Below, piece by piece: positions 6,299-14,557 of a stretch of 37,489 bases of DNA. Where the stretch lies: contig NZ_KB895560.1 in NCBI RefSeq assembly GCF_000374925.1, positions 1-37,489 of the forward strand, written 5' to 3'. Under the pieces are notes generated by a model, which made no database searches, was not told the DNA's origin, and saw only the letters and a program-made list of their open reading frames with translations. Position 1 is the first letter of the stretch. Every line of letters starts with the position of its first letter. The position numbers and the translations under genes were made by a program. This DNA is from Arthrobacter sp. 131MFCol6.1. Its GTDB lineage: Bacteria; Actinomycetota; Actinomycetes; Actinomycetales; Micrococcaceae.

Positions 6299-8593
6299 AT
6301 GGCGACTGGCAAGAACCCTTTATTCGACACGGCCACCACCCTCGGAAAGATCTTTCTTTTCCTGGGCGTGAGCGCTATTTGCGGTGTCTTGGTGGCGGGC
6401 CTCCTGGTCCCCGCGGCGGCCGTTTCGGGCAGCGCGGCGAGCGGTTCGATCCAGTTCTTTGACACGCTCCCCGCAGAGCTGAAGGTCGATCCGCCGAGCC
6501 AGTCGACCACGATCCTGGCGTCCGACGGCAGCCCGATCGCCAACCTCTACGCGGAAAACCGCACCCGTGTTTCGCTGGACCAGATGTCCCCGCACATCAA
6601 AGATGCGATCATCGCCATCGAGGACAGCCGCTTCTACGAGCACGGCGGTGTGGACACCACCGGCATCCTGCGCGCCCTCGTGAGCACCGCCCGCGGCAAC
6701 AAGCAGGGTGCGTCCACGATCACGCAGCAGTACGTGAACAACGTCATCAACTCCTCGTTGGAGGCCGAAGGCAAGGGCGACGAGGTCCTCCTCAACGGCG
6801 TCAACAAGGGCGTCGGGGACAAGCTCCGTGAAATGAAGCTGGCCATCGCGCTGGAGAAGAAGTTCACCAAGGAGCAGATCCTCGAGGGCTACCTGAACAT
6901 CGTGTTCTTCAACCGGGACGCCTACGGCATCGAAGCCGCGTCCAAGTTCTTCTTCAGCACCACGGCCAAGGACCTGACCCTGCCGCAGGCGGCCCTGCTG
7001 GCCGGCGTCGTGAACAGCCCTTCTTACTATGACCCGATCACCAATCCGGAGAACGCCAAGGTCCGCCGCGACCTCGTACTCCGTGCGATGCTGACGCAGG
7101 GCAAGATCAAGCAGGCCGACTACGACGCAGCGGTCGCGACGCCGGTGCAGACCAAGGTCACCCAGCCCCGCCAGGGCTGTGCCTATTCGCAGACCGCGCC
7201 GTACTTCTGCGACTACGTCCTCCACCTGCTCCTGAACAATCCGGCCTACGGGGCCGATGCTGCCGAGCGTGAGCGGAAGATCTTCCGCGGCGGCCTGACC
7301 ATCAAGACCACGCTGGATCCGAAGGCCCAGTCCGTGGCCCAGGCCCAGGTGGACGGCTCGGCCGGTGCGAACCCGGACAAGTGGGGCGCCTCGCTGGTGT
7401 CCGTGCAGCCGGGCTCCGGCAAGATCGTCTCCATGGCCCAGAACACCGTCTGGTTCCCGGCCGACGGCAAGTTCGACCAGACGCAGAACTTCAACGTGGA
7501 CAAGCAGGACGCCAAGGGCAATGACCTCAACGGCCTCGGCGGTTTCCAGCCCGGTTCCACGATGAAGCCGTTCACGTTCGCGGAGTGGCTCAACGAGGGC
7601 AAGTCGATGAGCACGCAGCTCAACGGCGCCGTGCGCCGCTACTCCCCCGGCTTCCCGTGGAAGAACACGTGCCCCACCCCGACGGACGGCTTCTATGACG
7701 CCAACGTCGAGGGGAGCTTCGATCTGCAGAACGCCGACGAAACCCACTACAAGTACATGTCCGTACTTGACGGTCTGGCGAACTCCATCAACACCATCAC
7801 GTTCGCCTCGGCCGCCCAGGTGGACCTGTGCGGGATCCAGAAGATCGTCGACGCAGTCGGAATCCACGGCGGCAACCCGAGTCCCAACGGTGATGATCCG
7901 CACCCGCAGGTGCCCATGACCCGCCTTTCCAACCTCATCGGCGCCACCCAAACGGCCCCGCTGACCATGGCAAGCGCGTTCGCCACCTTCGCCAACGACG
8001 GCAAGTACTGCGAACCGATGGCCATCGAGTCCGTAACGGACGCAACCGGCGCCCAGCTGCCGGCCCAGTCACCCAACTGCAGGGACGCGATCAAACCCGA
8101 GGTGGCCCACGGCGTCGCGTACGCGATGCAGGAAGTGCTCAACCGCGGCTCGGGCTCGCTGATCCAGCCCAGGATTTCGACCCGGACCAGCTTCCCCATC
8201 GCGGCCAAGACCGGCACTAACGACAACAACAGCTCCACCTGGGTGGCGGGCTACACCAAGGGCCTCGCTACGGCCACGTGGTTCGGCGATCCCCTGGGCG
8301 ACCAGCAGCGTGCCGGCCAGAATGTCACGATCAACGGCAACTTCTACAAGGGCATCGACGGCTACATGATCGCCGGGCCGCAGTTCTCGAACTACATGGC
8401 CCAGGTCGCGCCGGCCTACGGCACGGATCCGTTCCCGGAACCGCCGTCGGACATGCTCTACGCCCCGGCTCCGGTGGCGCCGCCGCGGAACACCAACCCC
8501 GTGGAGCGGAGCACCGAGCCGGCCACGGAACCGTCCGCGGAACCGTCCGCCGACCCAAAGCCGGCACCCACGAAGTCATCCGGCAAGAAGTAG
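6299..8593 (+). CDS. Bifunctional penicillin-binding protein (PonA2-like)
   Basis: Class A PBP that polymerises glycan strands and cross-links peptidoglycan outside the membrane. A membrane anchor spans about residues 17-40. The GT51 glycosyltransferase domain (about 75-260) has EDSRFYEHGG (catalytic Glu108), STITQQYVNN and the LEGYLNIVFF-type motif. The transpeptidase domain (about 360-680) has Ser420-x-x-Lys423 (GSTMKP), Ser496-Ile-Asn498 and Lys637-Thr-Gly (AAKTGTN). At 764 residues it lacks a C-terminal PASTA domain, which mycobacterial PonA2 has. Instead it ends in a Pro/Glu/Ala/Ser tail containing a duplicated 12-bp unit (8525-8548). GTG at 6290 is an alternative start, but ATG 6299 fits the TAAAGT box. 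The metallophosphoesterase starts 3 nt after the stop, as in the Rv3682-Rv3683 pair. Confidence 0.92.
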   Translation: MATGKNPLFDTATTLGKIFLFLGVSAICGVLVAGLLVPAAAVSGSAASGSIQFFDTLPAELKVDPPSQSTTILASDGSPIANLYAENRTRVSLDQMSPHIKDAIIAIEDSRFYEHGGVDTTGILRALVSTARGNKQGASTITQQYVNNVINSSLEAEGKGDEVLLNGVNKGVGDKLREMKLAIALEKKFTKEQILEGYLNIVFFNRDAYGIEAASKFFFSTTAKDLTLPQAALLAGVVNSPSYYDPITNPENAKVRRDLVLRAMLTQGKIKQADYDAAVATPVQTKVTQPRQGCAYSQTAPYFCDYVLHLLLNNPAYGADAAERERKIFRGGLTIKTTLDPKAQSVAQAQVDGSAGANPDKWGASLVSVQPGSGKIVSMAQNTVWFPADGKFDQTQNFNVDKQDAKGNDLNGLGGFQPGSTMKPFTFAEWLNEGKSMSTQLNGAVRRYSPGFPWKNTCPTPTDGFYDANVEGSFDLQNADETHYKYMSVLDGLANSINTITFASAAQVDLCGIQKIVDAVGIHGGNPSPNGDDPHPQVPMTRLSNLIGATQTAPLTMASAFATFANDGKYCEPMAIESVTDATGAQLPAQSPNCRDAIKPEVAHGVAYAMQEVLNRGSGSLIQPRISTRTSFPIAAKTGTNDNNSSTWVAGYTKGLATATWFGDPLGDQQRAGQNVTINGNFYKGIDGYMIAGPQFSNYMAQVAPAYGTDPFPEPPSDMLYAPAPVAPPRNTNPVERSTEPATEPSAEPSADPKPAPTKSSGKK

Positions 8594-8596
8594 CCG

Positions 8597-9544
8597 ATGA
8601 CCCTGCGCAATGATCTGGCGAGCCGCGTCCGAAGCATCGGACGCGGCTTTGCCGTGACCGCCGCGATCGGGACGGCGGCAGGGGCGGCCGCTACCGGCTA
8701 CGGGCTGTGGGAGAAGAACCAGTTCGTGCTCCGGGAGGAAACCCTCCCCATCCTGCCGGCCGGGTTCGGCCCGTTCCGGATACTGCACCTGTCCGATATC
8801 CACTTCGTTCCCGGCCAGCACCGGAAGGCGCAGTGGCTGTCCTCCCTGGCGCAGCTGCAGCCGGATCTCGTGGTCAACACGGGCGACAACCTCAGCCATG
8901 CCAAAGGCGTGGACCCCCTCGTGGCGGCCCTGCGCCCCCTGCTGGAATTCCCGGGCGTGTTCGTCCCCGGCTCGAACGACTACTTCGGCCCGAGCTTGAA
9001 GAACCCGGCGTCATACTTGTTCGGGCCCTCGGGCGAGCGCAAAGACCCGGAAAAACTCGACTGGCCCCGGCTGCGTTCCGAGTTCGGCATGTCCGGCTGG
9101 CTGGACCTGACCAACCGCTGCCAGTCGGTCGTACTCAAGGGCATGCGCTTCGATTTCTCCGGTGTCGACGACCCCCACCTGCGCCTGGAACGGTACGCGG
9201 GCTGGCCGCGCGGCACCAAGGGCCGGGACGCCGACCCGCACCTGCGCATCGCCGTCGCGCACGCACCCTACCAGCGCGTCCTGGACCACTTCACCGAAGC
9301 CGGCGCCCATCTCCTCCTGGCCGGCCACACCCACGGCGGCCAGATCTGCGTCCCGGGCTACGGGGCACTGGTCACCAACTGCGACCTGCCCACCTGGCGG
9401 GCCCGGGGGCTGCACACCTGGGAAAGCAACGGCAGGACGACGCCGGTGAACGTCTCGGGCGGCATCGGCACGTCCCGCTTCGCCCCGGTCCGCATCGCCT
9501 GCCGGCCCGAAGCCGTTCTGCTCACACTGATCTCCCGCGCCTAG
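8597..9544 (+). CDS. Membrane-associated metallophosphoesterase
   Basis: A 315-residue calcineurin-like phosphoesterase of the YaeI/YkuE type; family members act on phosphate esters at the membrane face, some on lipid A precursors. An N-terminal hydrophobic stretch (about residues 12-35) may anchor it. Metal-binding motifs are in order: LSDIHF (about 62-67), NTGDNL (about 94-99), GSNDYFG (about 128-134, in place of the more usual GNHD), VAHAP (about 219-223) and GHTHGGQI (about 242-249). It lies 3 nt after ponA, and this pairing is conserved in actinobacteria (Rv3682/Rv3683), suggesting a cell-envelope role. Substrate unknown. A palindrome array follows the stop. Confidence 0.85.
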   Translation: MTLRNDLASRVRSIGRGFAVTAAIGTAAGAAATGYGLWEKNQFVLREETLPILPAGFGPFRILHLSDIHFVPGQHRKAQWLSSLAQLQPDLVVNTGDNLSHAKGVDPLVAALRPLLEFPGVFVPGSNDYFGPSLKNPASYLFGPSGERKDPEKLDWPRLRSEFGMSGWLDLTNRCQSVVLKGMRFDFSGVDDPHLRLERYAGWPRGTKGRDADPHLRIAVAHAPYQRVLDHFTEAGAHLLLAGHTHGGQICVPGYGALVTNCDLPTWRARGLHTWESNGRTTPVNVSGGIGTSRFAPVRIACRPEAVLLTLISRA

Positions 9545-9596
9545 GCCTGGCCGCAGCCCGCCCGGCCCGTCCTGCCCGTCCTCCGGTCCGGCGGGT

Positions 9597-9983
9597 GGAC
9601 ATGCCCTCCCCTGGCGCCCGCGCCCACGGGACATGCCCTCCCCAGGTCGCAAGCAATGGGCATAGACCCACAATGCCCACCCGCCGCGGCCACCACTGGG
9701 CATGTCCCACCGGGCTCCGCTCCACCACCGGACATGTCCGCCCGCCACGGCCACCATTGGACATGTCCCGCCGGGCTCCGCGCCACCACCGGACATGCCC
9801 ACCCGCCACGGCCACCACTGGGCACGTCCCACCGGGCTCCGCGCCACCACCGGACATGCCCACCCGCCACGGCCACCACTGGGCACGTCCCACCGGGCTC
9901 CGCGCCACCACCGGACATGCCCACCCGCCACGGCCACCACTGGGCACGTCCCACCGGGCTCTGCGCCACCACTGGACATGTCC
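9597..9983. repeat. GGRCATGYCC palindrome array 2 with 61-bp tandem units
   Basis: Twelve 10-bp palindromes of the form GGRCAYGYCC start at 9597, 9629, 9698, 9730, 9759, 9791, 9820, 9852, 9881, 9913, 9942 and 9974. The split element GGGCA-N11-TGCCC lies at 9658-9678. Spacing strictly alternates 22 and 19 bp, and the split element has 19 bp on each side. From 9679 the array is a tandem repeat of a 61-bp unit in five copies (9679, 9740, 9801, 9862, 9923), the last three nearly identical. Some copies read CACG instead of CATG. The right side is thus expanded relative to array 1. Confidence 0.9.
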
Positions 9984-10055
9984 CGGGGTCCCCCGCCGCC
10001 CGTACCCATTGCGGATCGTAATGACTGGGCGAGATGCTAGGAGCGCTGAACAACG

Positions 10056-10071
10056 TGTGAATCCGGTCACC
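10056..10071 (+). promoter_or_regulatory. Candidate Crp/GlxR site upstream of ABC transporter
   Basis: TGTGAATCCGGTCACC matches the TGTGA-N6-TCACA consensus with one mismatch, 76 bp before the first ABC gene. The window itself encodes a Crp at 3527-4204. Confidence 0.4.
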
Positions 10072-10147
10072 CGATGGCCTAGGGTAGTTGCTACAGGAAA
10101 CTACATTCAACGGTGCGATCTATGCACGGGCGTCTTAAGAAGCAGGC

Positions 10148-11971
10148 ATGGCCAAGCAGAGTTCATTCTTCACCTCCATCAGCCGTCTCTACCCGCACGT
10201 CAGGCCAATCCTGCCCCGGCTGGTCATGGGCCTGCTCTGCGCACTGCTGGCCAGCCTCATGGCACTGGCCATCCCGCAGGTGCTGCGCGTGCTGGTCAAC
10301 GAGTCCCTGACCCCCGGCGGCAGCGCGGAAGCCGTCTGGACCGCCTCGCTCATCATCCTGGTCCTGGGCATCGCCGAGGCGGGCCTCGTGGCCCTGCGCC
10401 GGCAGTTCGTCATCAATCCCGCCACCACCGTCGAGACCCGGATGCGGGTCTCGCTCTACGGGCACCTTCAGGACCTCACGGTCGCCTTCCATGACCGCTG
10501 GGGCTCCGGGCAGCTGCTGTCCCGGGCCATGACGGACCTGAACTTCCTGCGCCGCTGGATGGCTTTCGGCGCCATCATGCTGGTGGTCACCACGCTCACC
10601 GTGGTGATCGGCGTCGCGGTGATGTTTGCCATGAGCTGGCAGCTGGCCCTGATCTTCCTGGCCGCCGCCGTGCCGATCATGATCTACGGATTCCGCTTCC
10701 GCACCCGGTTCAGCAAGGTGGCCCGCCGCAGCCAGGACCAGGCCGGGGACCTCGCCACCACGGTCGAGGAATCCGTGCACGGCATCCGCGTCCTGAAGGC
10801 CTTCGGCCGCAGCCGCGAGGCGCTGGAGAATTTCAACGAACAGGCCGAGGAACTCCGGCAGACCGAGATCGCCAAGGCCAAGCACCTGGCCACCTTCAGC
10901 CTGGTGGTGACGCTCCTGCCCGAGCTCGCCCTCGGCGCCGGCCTCGTCGTCGGCATCCTGCTGGCATCCACGGACCAGCTCTCCATCGGCTCCCTGGTGG
11001 CCTTCTTCGCCACCGCCGCCGTGGTCGCCGCGCCGGTCGAGTTCTGCGGCATGCTGCTGGCGATGGCCCTCACCGCGAAGTCCGCGGTGGACAGGCACTT
11101 CGAGGTCATGGACGCGCAGAACACGATCACCAGCCCGGACCAGCCCCGCCGCCCGGCCGGCCTCAAGGGTGCCCTCAGCTTCCGCAATGCCTCGTTCGCG
11201 TTCGAGGACGCGCCGGACAAGCCGATCCTCAAGGACATCACCCTGGACATCCGCCCCGGCGAAACCATGGCCCTCGTGGGCATCACGGGCGGCGGCAAAA
11301 GCGCCCTGATCCAGCTGGTCCCCCGCCTCTATGACGTCACCGGCGGTGCCATCACCATCGACGGCGTGGACCTGCGCGAGTTCGCCGTGGAGGACCTGCG
11401 CACCGTGGTCGCGGTGGCGTTCGAGGACACTACGCTGTTCTCCAGCTCCGTCCGGGACAACGTCCTGCTCGGCGCGCCCGACGCCGGATCGGCGGAAGGC
11501 CGCGACGCGGCCCTGGAAGAAGCCCTCGACGTCGCCCAGGCCCACTTCGCCTACTCCCTGCCGGACGGGGTGGATACCCTGATCGGCGAGGAGGGCCTCA
11601 GCCTCTCCGGCGGCCAGCGCCAGCGCATCGCCCTGGCCCGGGCCATCGCCGCGAAACCGGCCGTGCTGGTCCTGGACGATCCGCTCTCGGCGCTGGATGT
11701 GAACACCGAAGTTCTCGTCGAGGCGCGGCTCCGCAAGGTCCTCGCGGACACCACCACGCTGATCGTGGCGCACCGGCCCTCCACGGTGGCGCTGGCCGAC
11801 CGGGTGGCCCTGCTCGAGGACGGCCGGATCGCCGCCGTCGGAACCCATGCGGAACTGCTCGCCAAGAACAGCCATTACCGCTACGTGATCGCCAGCCTGG
11901 ACCCGGAACCGCGGGACCTGGATTCAGAATTGTCCGCCCTCGAGGACCAGTCCGAGGAGATTTCCCGATGA
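10148..11971 (+). CDS. ABC transporter, permease-ATPase half (degenerate-site subunit)
   Basis: A 607-residue half-transporter: six membrane segments (about residues 15-310) followed by a nucleotide-binding domain. The NBD has Walker A GITGGGKSA (about 377-385), signature LSGGQRQRIAL (about 485-495), Walker B VLVLDDPLSALD (about 505-516) and H-loop AHRPST (about 541). The residue after Walker B is Asp instead of the catalytic Glu, which marks a catalytically weakened site. The partner gene overlaps by 4 nt and has the complementary changes, so the two form a heterodimeric exporter of the BmrCD/TM287-288 type. Substrate unknown: drugs, lipids or peptides are all possible. Upstream is a possible Crp site and then palindrome array 2. 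Confidence 0.9.
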   Translation: MAKQSSFFTSISRLYPHVRPILPRLVMGLLCALLASLMALAIPQVLRVLVNESLTPGGSAEAVWTASLIILVLGIAEAGLVALRRQFVINPATTVETRMRVSLYGHLQDLTVAFHDRWGSGQLLSRAMTDLNFLRRWMAFGAIMLVVTTLTVVIGVAVMFAMSWQLALIFLAAAVPIMIYGFRFRTRFSKVARRSQDQAGDLATTVEESVHGIRVLKAFGRSREALENFNEQAEELRQTEIAKAKHLATFSLVVTLLPELALGAGLVVGILLASTDQLSIGSLVAFFATAAVVAAPVEFCGMLLAMALTAKSAVDRHFEVMDAQNTITSPDQPRRPAGLKGALSFRNASFAFEDAPDKPILKDITLDIRPGETMALVGITGGGKSALIQLVPRLYDVTGGAITIDGVDLREFAVEDLRTVVAVAFEDTTLFSSSVRDNVLLGAPDAGSAEGRDAALEEALDVAQAHFAYSLPDGVDTLIGEEGLSLSGGQRQRIALARAIAAKPAVLVLDDPLSALDVNTEVLVEARLRKVLADTTTLIVAHRPSTVALADRVALLEDGRIAAVGTHAELLAKNSHYRYVIASLDPEPRDLDSELSALEDQSEEISR

Positions 11972-13854
11972 GCAGCGCCACGTTCGGCACCGCCAATGAG
12001 GACAACGCGCACCTCAGCAGGAACGAAAGCAAGGCCGTCCGGCGGCGTTCCCTGACCCTCCTGGGCTCCCTGATCCGCCCCGTCCGGACCCGGTTCTGGC
12101 TGACGATCGGCGCCGTCGTCCTGTCCCAGGCCGCCCGCGTGGCCGGGCCGGCGCTGATCGCGTTCGGCATCGACCACGCCCTGCCCGCCGTGCGCGCCGG
12201 CAACAGCCTTCCCCTGGTGCTCGCCGGCGTCGCCTACCTTGCCGCGGCCGTCGTGGCGGCCGGCCTGACGGCCCTGTACGTGACATCGACGGCACGGCTC
12301 AGCCAGGCGATGCTGCTGGACCTCCGGGTCCGGGTCTTCCGCCACACGCAGCGGCTGAGCCTGGAATTCCACGAGAAATACACCTCCGGGCGCATCATCG
12401 CCCGGCAGACCTCGGACCTGGAGGCCCTGCGCGAACTCCTGGATTCCGGCGTGAGCTCGCTGGCCTCGGGAACACTGTTCATGGCCTTCACCGCCGTGAC
12501 CGTGTTCGCCCTGGACTGGCGCAGCGGCGTGCTGGTGCTGGCCGCCGGCGTGCCGATGTATTTCCTGGCCCGCTGGTACCAGAAGCACTCCCAGATCGCC
12601 TTCCGCGAATCCCGGGTGGTCTCGGCCCGGCTGATCGTGCACTTCGTGGAGACCATGACCGGGATCCGCGCCGTGAAGGCCTTCCGGAAGGAACGCGAGA
12701 ATGCCGGGCGCTACGCCGGACTGTCGGAGGACTACCGGCGCGCGACCGTCCGCTCCATCAACCTCAACGGCATCTTCCAGCCGGGGCTGGTGCTGATCGG
12801 GAACGTGTGCGTGGCTCTCGTGCTGCTCACCGGCGGTTTCCGGGTCCTCAGCGGCGACCTGGAGGTGGGCGTGCTCCTGGCCCTGATCCTGTCCGCCAAG
12901 CGCTTCTTCCAGCCGGTGGACCAGATGGCGATGTTCTACAACTCCTTCCAAAGCGCCCAGGCGGCCCTGGAAAAGGTCTCGGGCCTGCTCGAGGAGGTCC
13001 CCACGGTGCGGCCGCCGAAAACACCCGCGGCCCTGCCCCACGCGCGGGGCAGCATCGACTTCAACGGCGTCGAATTCCGCTACGGCCAGGGCCCGGTCGT
13101 CATCCCGCGCCTGGACCTGCACATCCCCGCCGGCCAGACGGTCGCGCTCGTCGGGCAGACCGGGGCCGGCAAATCCACCCTTGCGAAGCTGATTGCCCGC
13201 TTCTACGACGTCTCGGCCGGGTCCCTGACCCTCGACGGCGTGGACCTGCGCCAGCTCAGCACCGAGGACCTGCGCCGGAATGTCGTCATGGTCACCCAGG
13301 AGGCCTTCCTGTTCAGCGGTTCCGTGGCGGACAACATCGCCCTGGGCCGGCCCGAAGCCTCGCGCGGGGAGATCGAGGACGCGGCCAGGGCGGTGGGGGC
13401 GCACGCCTTCATCATGGAACTTCCGGACGGCTACGACACCGACGTCAACAAGCGCGGCGGCCGCGTCTCCGCAGGGCAGCGCCAGCTGATCAGCTTCGCC
13501 CGCGCCTTCCTGGCCCGCCCGGCCGTCCTGATCCTGGACGAGGCCACGTCCTCGCTGGACATCCCGTCGGAGCGCATGGTCCAGCAGGGCCTCGCGGGGC
13601 TGCTGCAGGGCACCCGGGAGGCCGGCCAGCAGGCGACCGGCGGCCAGGCGACCGGCGGCCAGCCCGCCGCGGCCCCCGGCGCCGGGCGGACAGCGCTGAT
13701 CATTGCCCACCGGCTCTCCACCGTGGAGACGGCGGACCGGGTCCTGGTGGTGCACGACGGACGCGTCGTCGAGGACGGCACCCCGGAGCAGCTGATCGGC
13801 GACGGCGGCGCCTTCGCCCGGCTCCACGGCGCCTGGAAAGACTCGCTGGTCTGA
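11968..13854 (+). CDS. ABC transporter, permease-ATPase half (consensus-site subunit)
   Basis: A 628-residue partner of the preceding gene, overlapping it by ATGA. The membrane domain covers about residues 30-330. The NBD has Walker A GQTGAGKST (about 395-403), a deviant signature VSAGQRQLISFARA (about 500), a full Walker B with catalytic Glu (LILDEATSSLD, about 520) and H-loop IAHRLST (about 579). The altered signature pairs with the Asp-type site of the first subunit, as expected for asymmetric heterodimers. Unusually, a Gly/Gln/Ala-rich insertion lies between the D-loop and H-loop (about residues 549-573) and includes a duplicated 15-bp unit at 13630-13659. tRNA-Pro follows 129 bp after the stop. 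Confidence 0.9.
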   Translation: MSSATFGTANEDNAHLSRNESKAVRRRSLTLLGSLIRPVRTRFWLTIGAVVLSQAARVAGPALIAFGIDHALPAVRAGNSLPLVLAGVAYLAAAVVAAGLTALYVTSTARLSQAMLLDLRVRVFRHTQRLSLEFHEKYTSGRIIARQTSDLEALRELLDSGVSSLASGTLFMAFTAVTVFALDWRSGVLVLAAGVPMYFLARWYQKHSQIAFRESRVVSARLIVHFVETMTGIRAVKAFRKERENAGRYAGLSEDYRRATVRSINLNGIFQPGLVLIGNVCVALVLLTGGFRVLSGDLEVGVLLALILSAKRFFQPVDQMAMFYNSFQSAQAALEKVSGLLEEVPTVRPPKTPAALPHARGSIDFNGVEFRYGQGPVVIPRLDLHIPAGQTVALVGQTGAGKSTLAKLIARFYDVSAGSLTLDGVDLRQLSTEDLRRNVVMVTQEAFLFSGSVADNIALGRPEASRGEIEDAARAVGAHAFIMELPDGYDTDVNKRGGRVSAGQRQLISFARAFLARPAVLILDEATSSLDIPSERMVQQGLAGLLQGTREAGQQATGGQATGGQPAAAPGAGRTALIIAHRLSTVETADRVLVVHDGRVVEDGTPEQLIGDGGAFARLHGAWKDSLV

Positions 13855-13983
13855 ACAGCTCCTGCCGAGACCGGTCGGCATCCGGGCCGGGACGACGGCG
13901 GGACGCGCCCCGGCCGACGCCCCGATTTCACATCCGGGGCCATGATCGGATACTCTTGTGAAGTTGCTTTTGAAGCAGCGGAT

Positions 13984-14060
13984 CGGGATGTGGCGCAGCT
14001 TGGTAGCGCGCGTCGTTCGGGACGACGAGGTCGCAGGTTCAAATCCTGTCATCCCGACCA
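13984..14060 (+). tRNA. tRNA-Pro (anticodon CGG)
   Basis: A 77-nt cloverleaf. Acceptor arms are CGGGATG (13984-13990) and CATCCCG (14050-14056), the discriminator is A, and CCA is encoded. The D-loop reads AGCTTGGTAG, and the T arm contains GGTTCAAATCC. The anticodon stem CGTCG/CGACG encloses TTCGGGA with anticodon CGG at 14018-14020, which reads the proline codon CCG, frequent in GC-rich genomes. A terminator follows at once. No integrase or att-like duplication of the tRNA 3' end is seen in the window. Confidence 0.97.
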
Positions 14061-14065
14061 AACAC

Positions 14066-14098
14066 AAAGAGGGCCCTCCACACGGAGGGTCCTCTTTT
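14066..14098 (+). terminator. Rho-independent terminator of tRNA-Pro
   Basis: AAAGAGGGCCCTCC (14066-14079) pairs with GGAGGGTCCTCTTT (14084-14097) with one mismatch, around a 4-nt CACA loop, and ends in TTTT. Confidence 0.9.
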
Positions 14099-14213
14099 GT
14101 ATGTCCGTTGCATGTCCGGCACGATTTCATGGCGTCACCGGCGCGTCTTCCGGCGGCGAACTTCCCGGCGCGGGGCGCCCCGGACACAACTCGGCGCCCG
14201 CCGGACACAGCAA

Positions 14214-14240
14214 AGCCCCGGGAGACAATCTCCCGGGGCT
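14214..14240 (-). terminator. Terminator hairpin downstream of the peptide gene
   Basis: A perfect 12-bp stem, AGCCCCGGGAGA/TCTCCCGGGGCT, with a 3-nt loop. Read on the minus strand it is followed by TTG with a short T-run and lies 59 bp beyond the peptide precursor stop, so it probably ends that transcript. Confidence 0.7.
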
Positions 14241-14299
14241 GTGCCGGACATTCGCAGGCAGCCGGCCGTTGCTGCGCCGGGCCCGCTATACCGGGGCTG

Positions 14300-14518
14300 T
14301 TACATCGGGTCGGGCCAGTTGCCGACGTTCAGCGAGTGGGTCATGGGGTCGGGCCAGTTGCCCACCGCCTGGGCCGTGCGCATGGGGTCGGGCCAGTTGC
14401 CGACGGCGGCAACGTCTGAGACATCGGTCAGTGAAGCAGCGGACAGCACGGCCGGGGCCGCGGCGGAGAATGCCAGTGCGCCCGCCAAGACGGCGCCGGC
14501 TGCAATCTTCTTCAACAT
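14300..14518 (-). CDS. Secreted peptide precursor with three VGNWPDPM repeats
   Basis: A 72-residue protein. Residues 1-30 form a Sec-type signal peptide: a KK n-region, then a hydrophobic Ala/Leu/Val core with several AxA-like cleavage options between SAAAPA and VLSAA. After the short segment SLTDVSDVAA come three copies of VGNWPDPM, the last ending exactly at the stop codon. The repeats are spaced precisely 39 nt apart (14303, 14342, 14381), separated by RTAQA and THSLN. The ATG at 14518 is supported by GAGGA 5 nt upstream; a TTG four codons earlier lacks this. It is divergent from an XRE-TPR regulator and followed by its own terminator, so it looks like an independent, strongly defined small gene. 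A role as pheromone precursor is inferred. It could instead be a small secreted repeat protein of other function. Confidence 0.8.
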   Translation of the reverse strand: MLKKIAAGAVLAGALAFSAAAPAVLSAASLTDVSDVAAVGNWPDPMRTAQAVGNWPDPMTHSLNVGNWPDPM

Positions 14519-14557
14519 AGAGTTCCTCAATATGCGTTGGGGTCCTTAACCAAGTCA

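Noticed and set aside
9597..9983. CRISPR array
   Set aside because: The repeated element is a 10-bp palindrome with near-identical sequence also between repeats (61-bp tandem units); there are no unique spacers and no cas genes.
9656..10040. Proteins made of repeated TGHVPP/PPPDMPT peptides read through the palindrome arrays
   Set aside because: Open frames exist on both strands only because the 61-bp and palindromic repeats are GC-rich. There are no ribosome sites, and similar frames appear in all three arrays in different phases.
14099..14213. A fourth GGRCATGYCC array near the tRNA gene
   Set aside because: A few GCATGTCCGG and CCGGACACA pieces occur, but none shows the 10-bp palindrome or the 19-bp spacing.
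13984..14300. tRNA-Pro as integration site of a genomic island
   Set aside because: No integrase gene and no duplicated tRNA 3' end are visible in the window; the flanking genes look like native chromosome.
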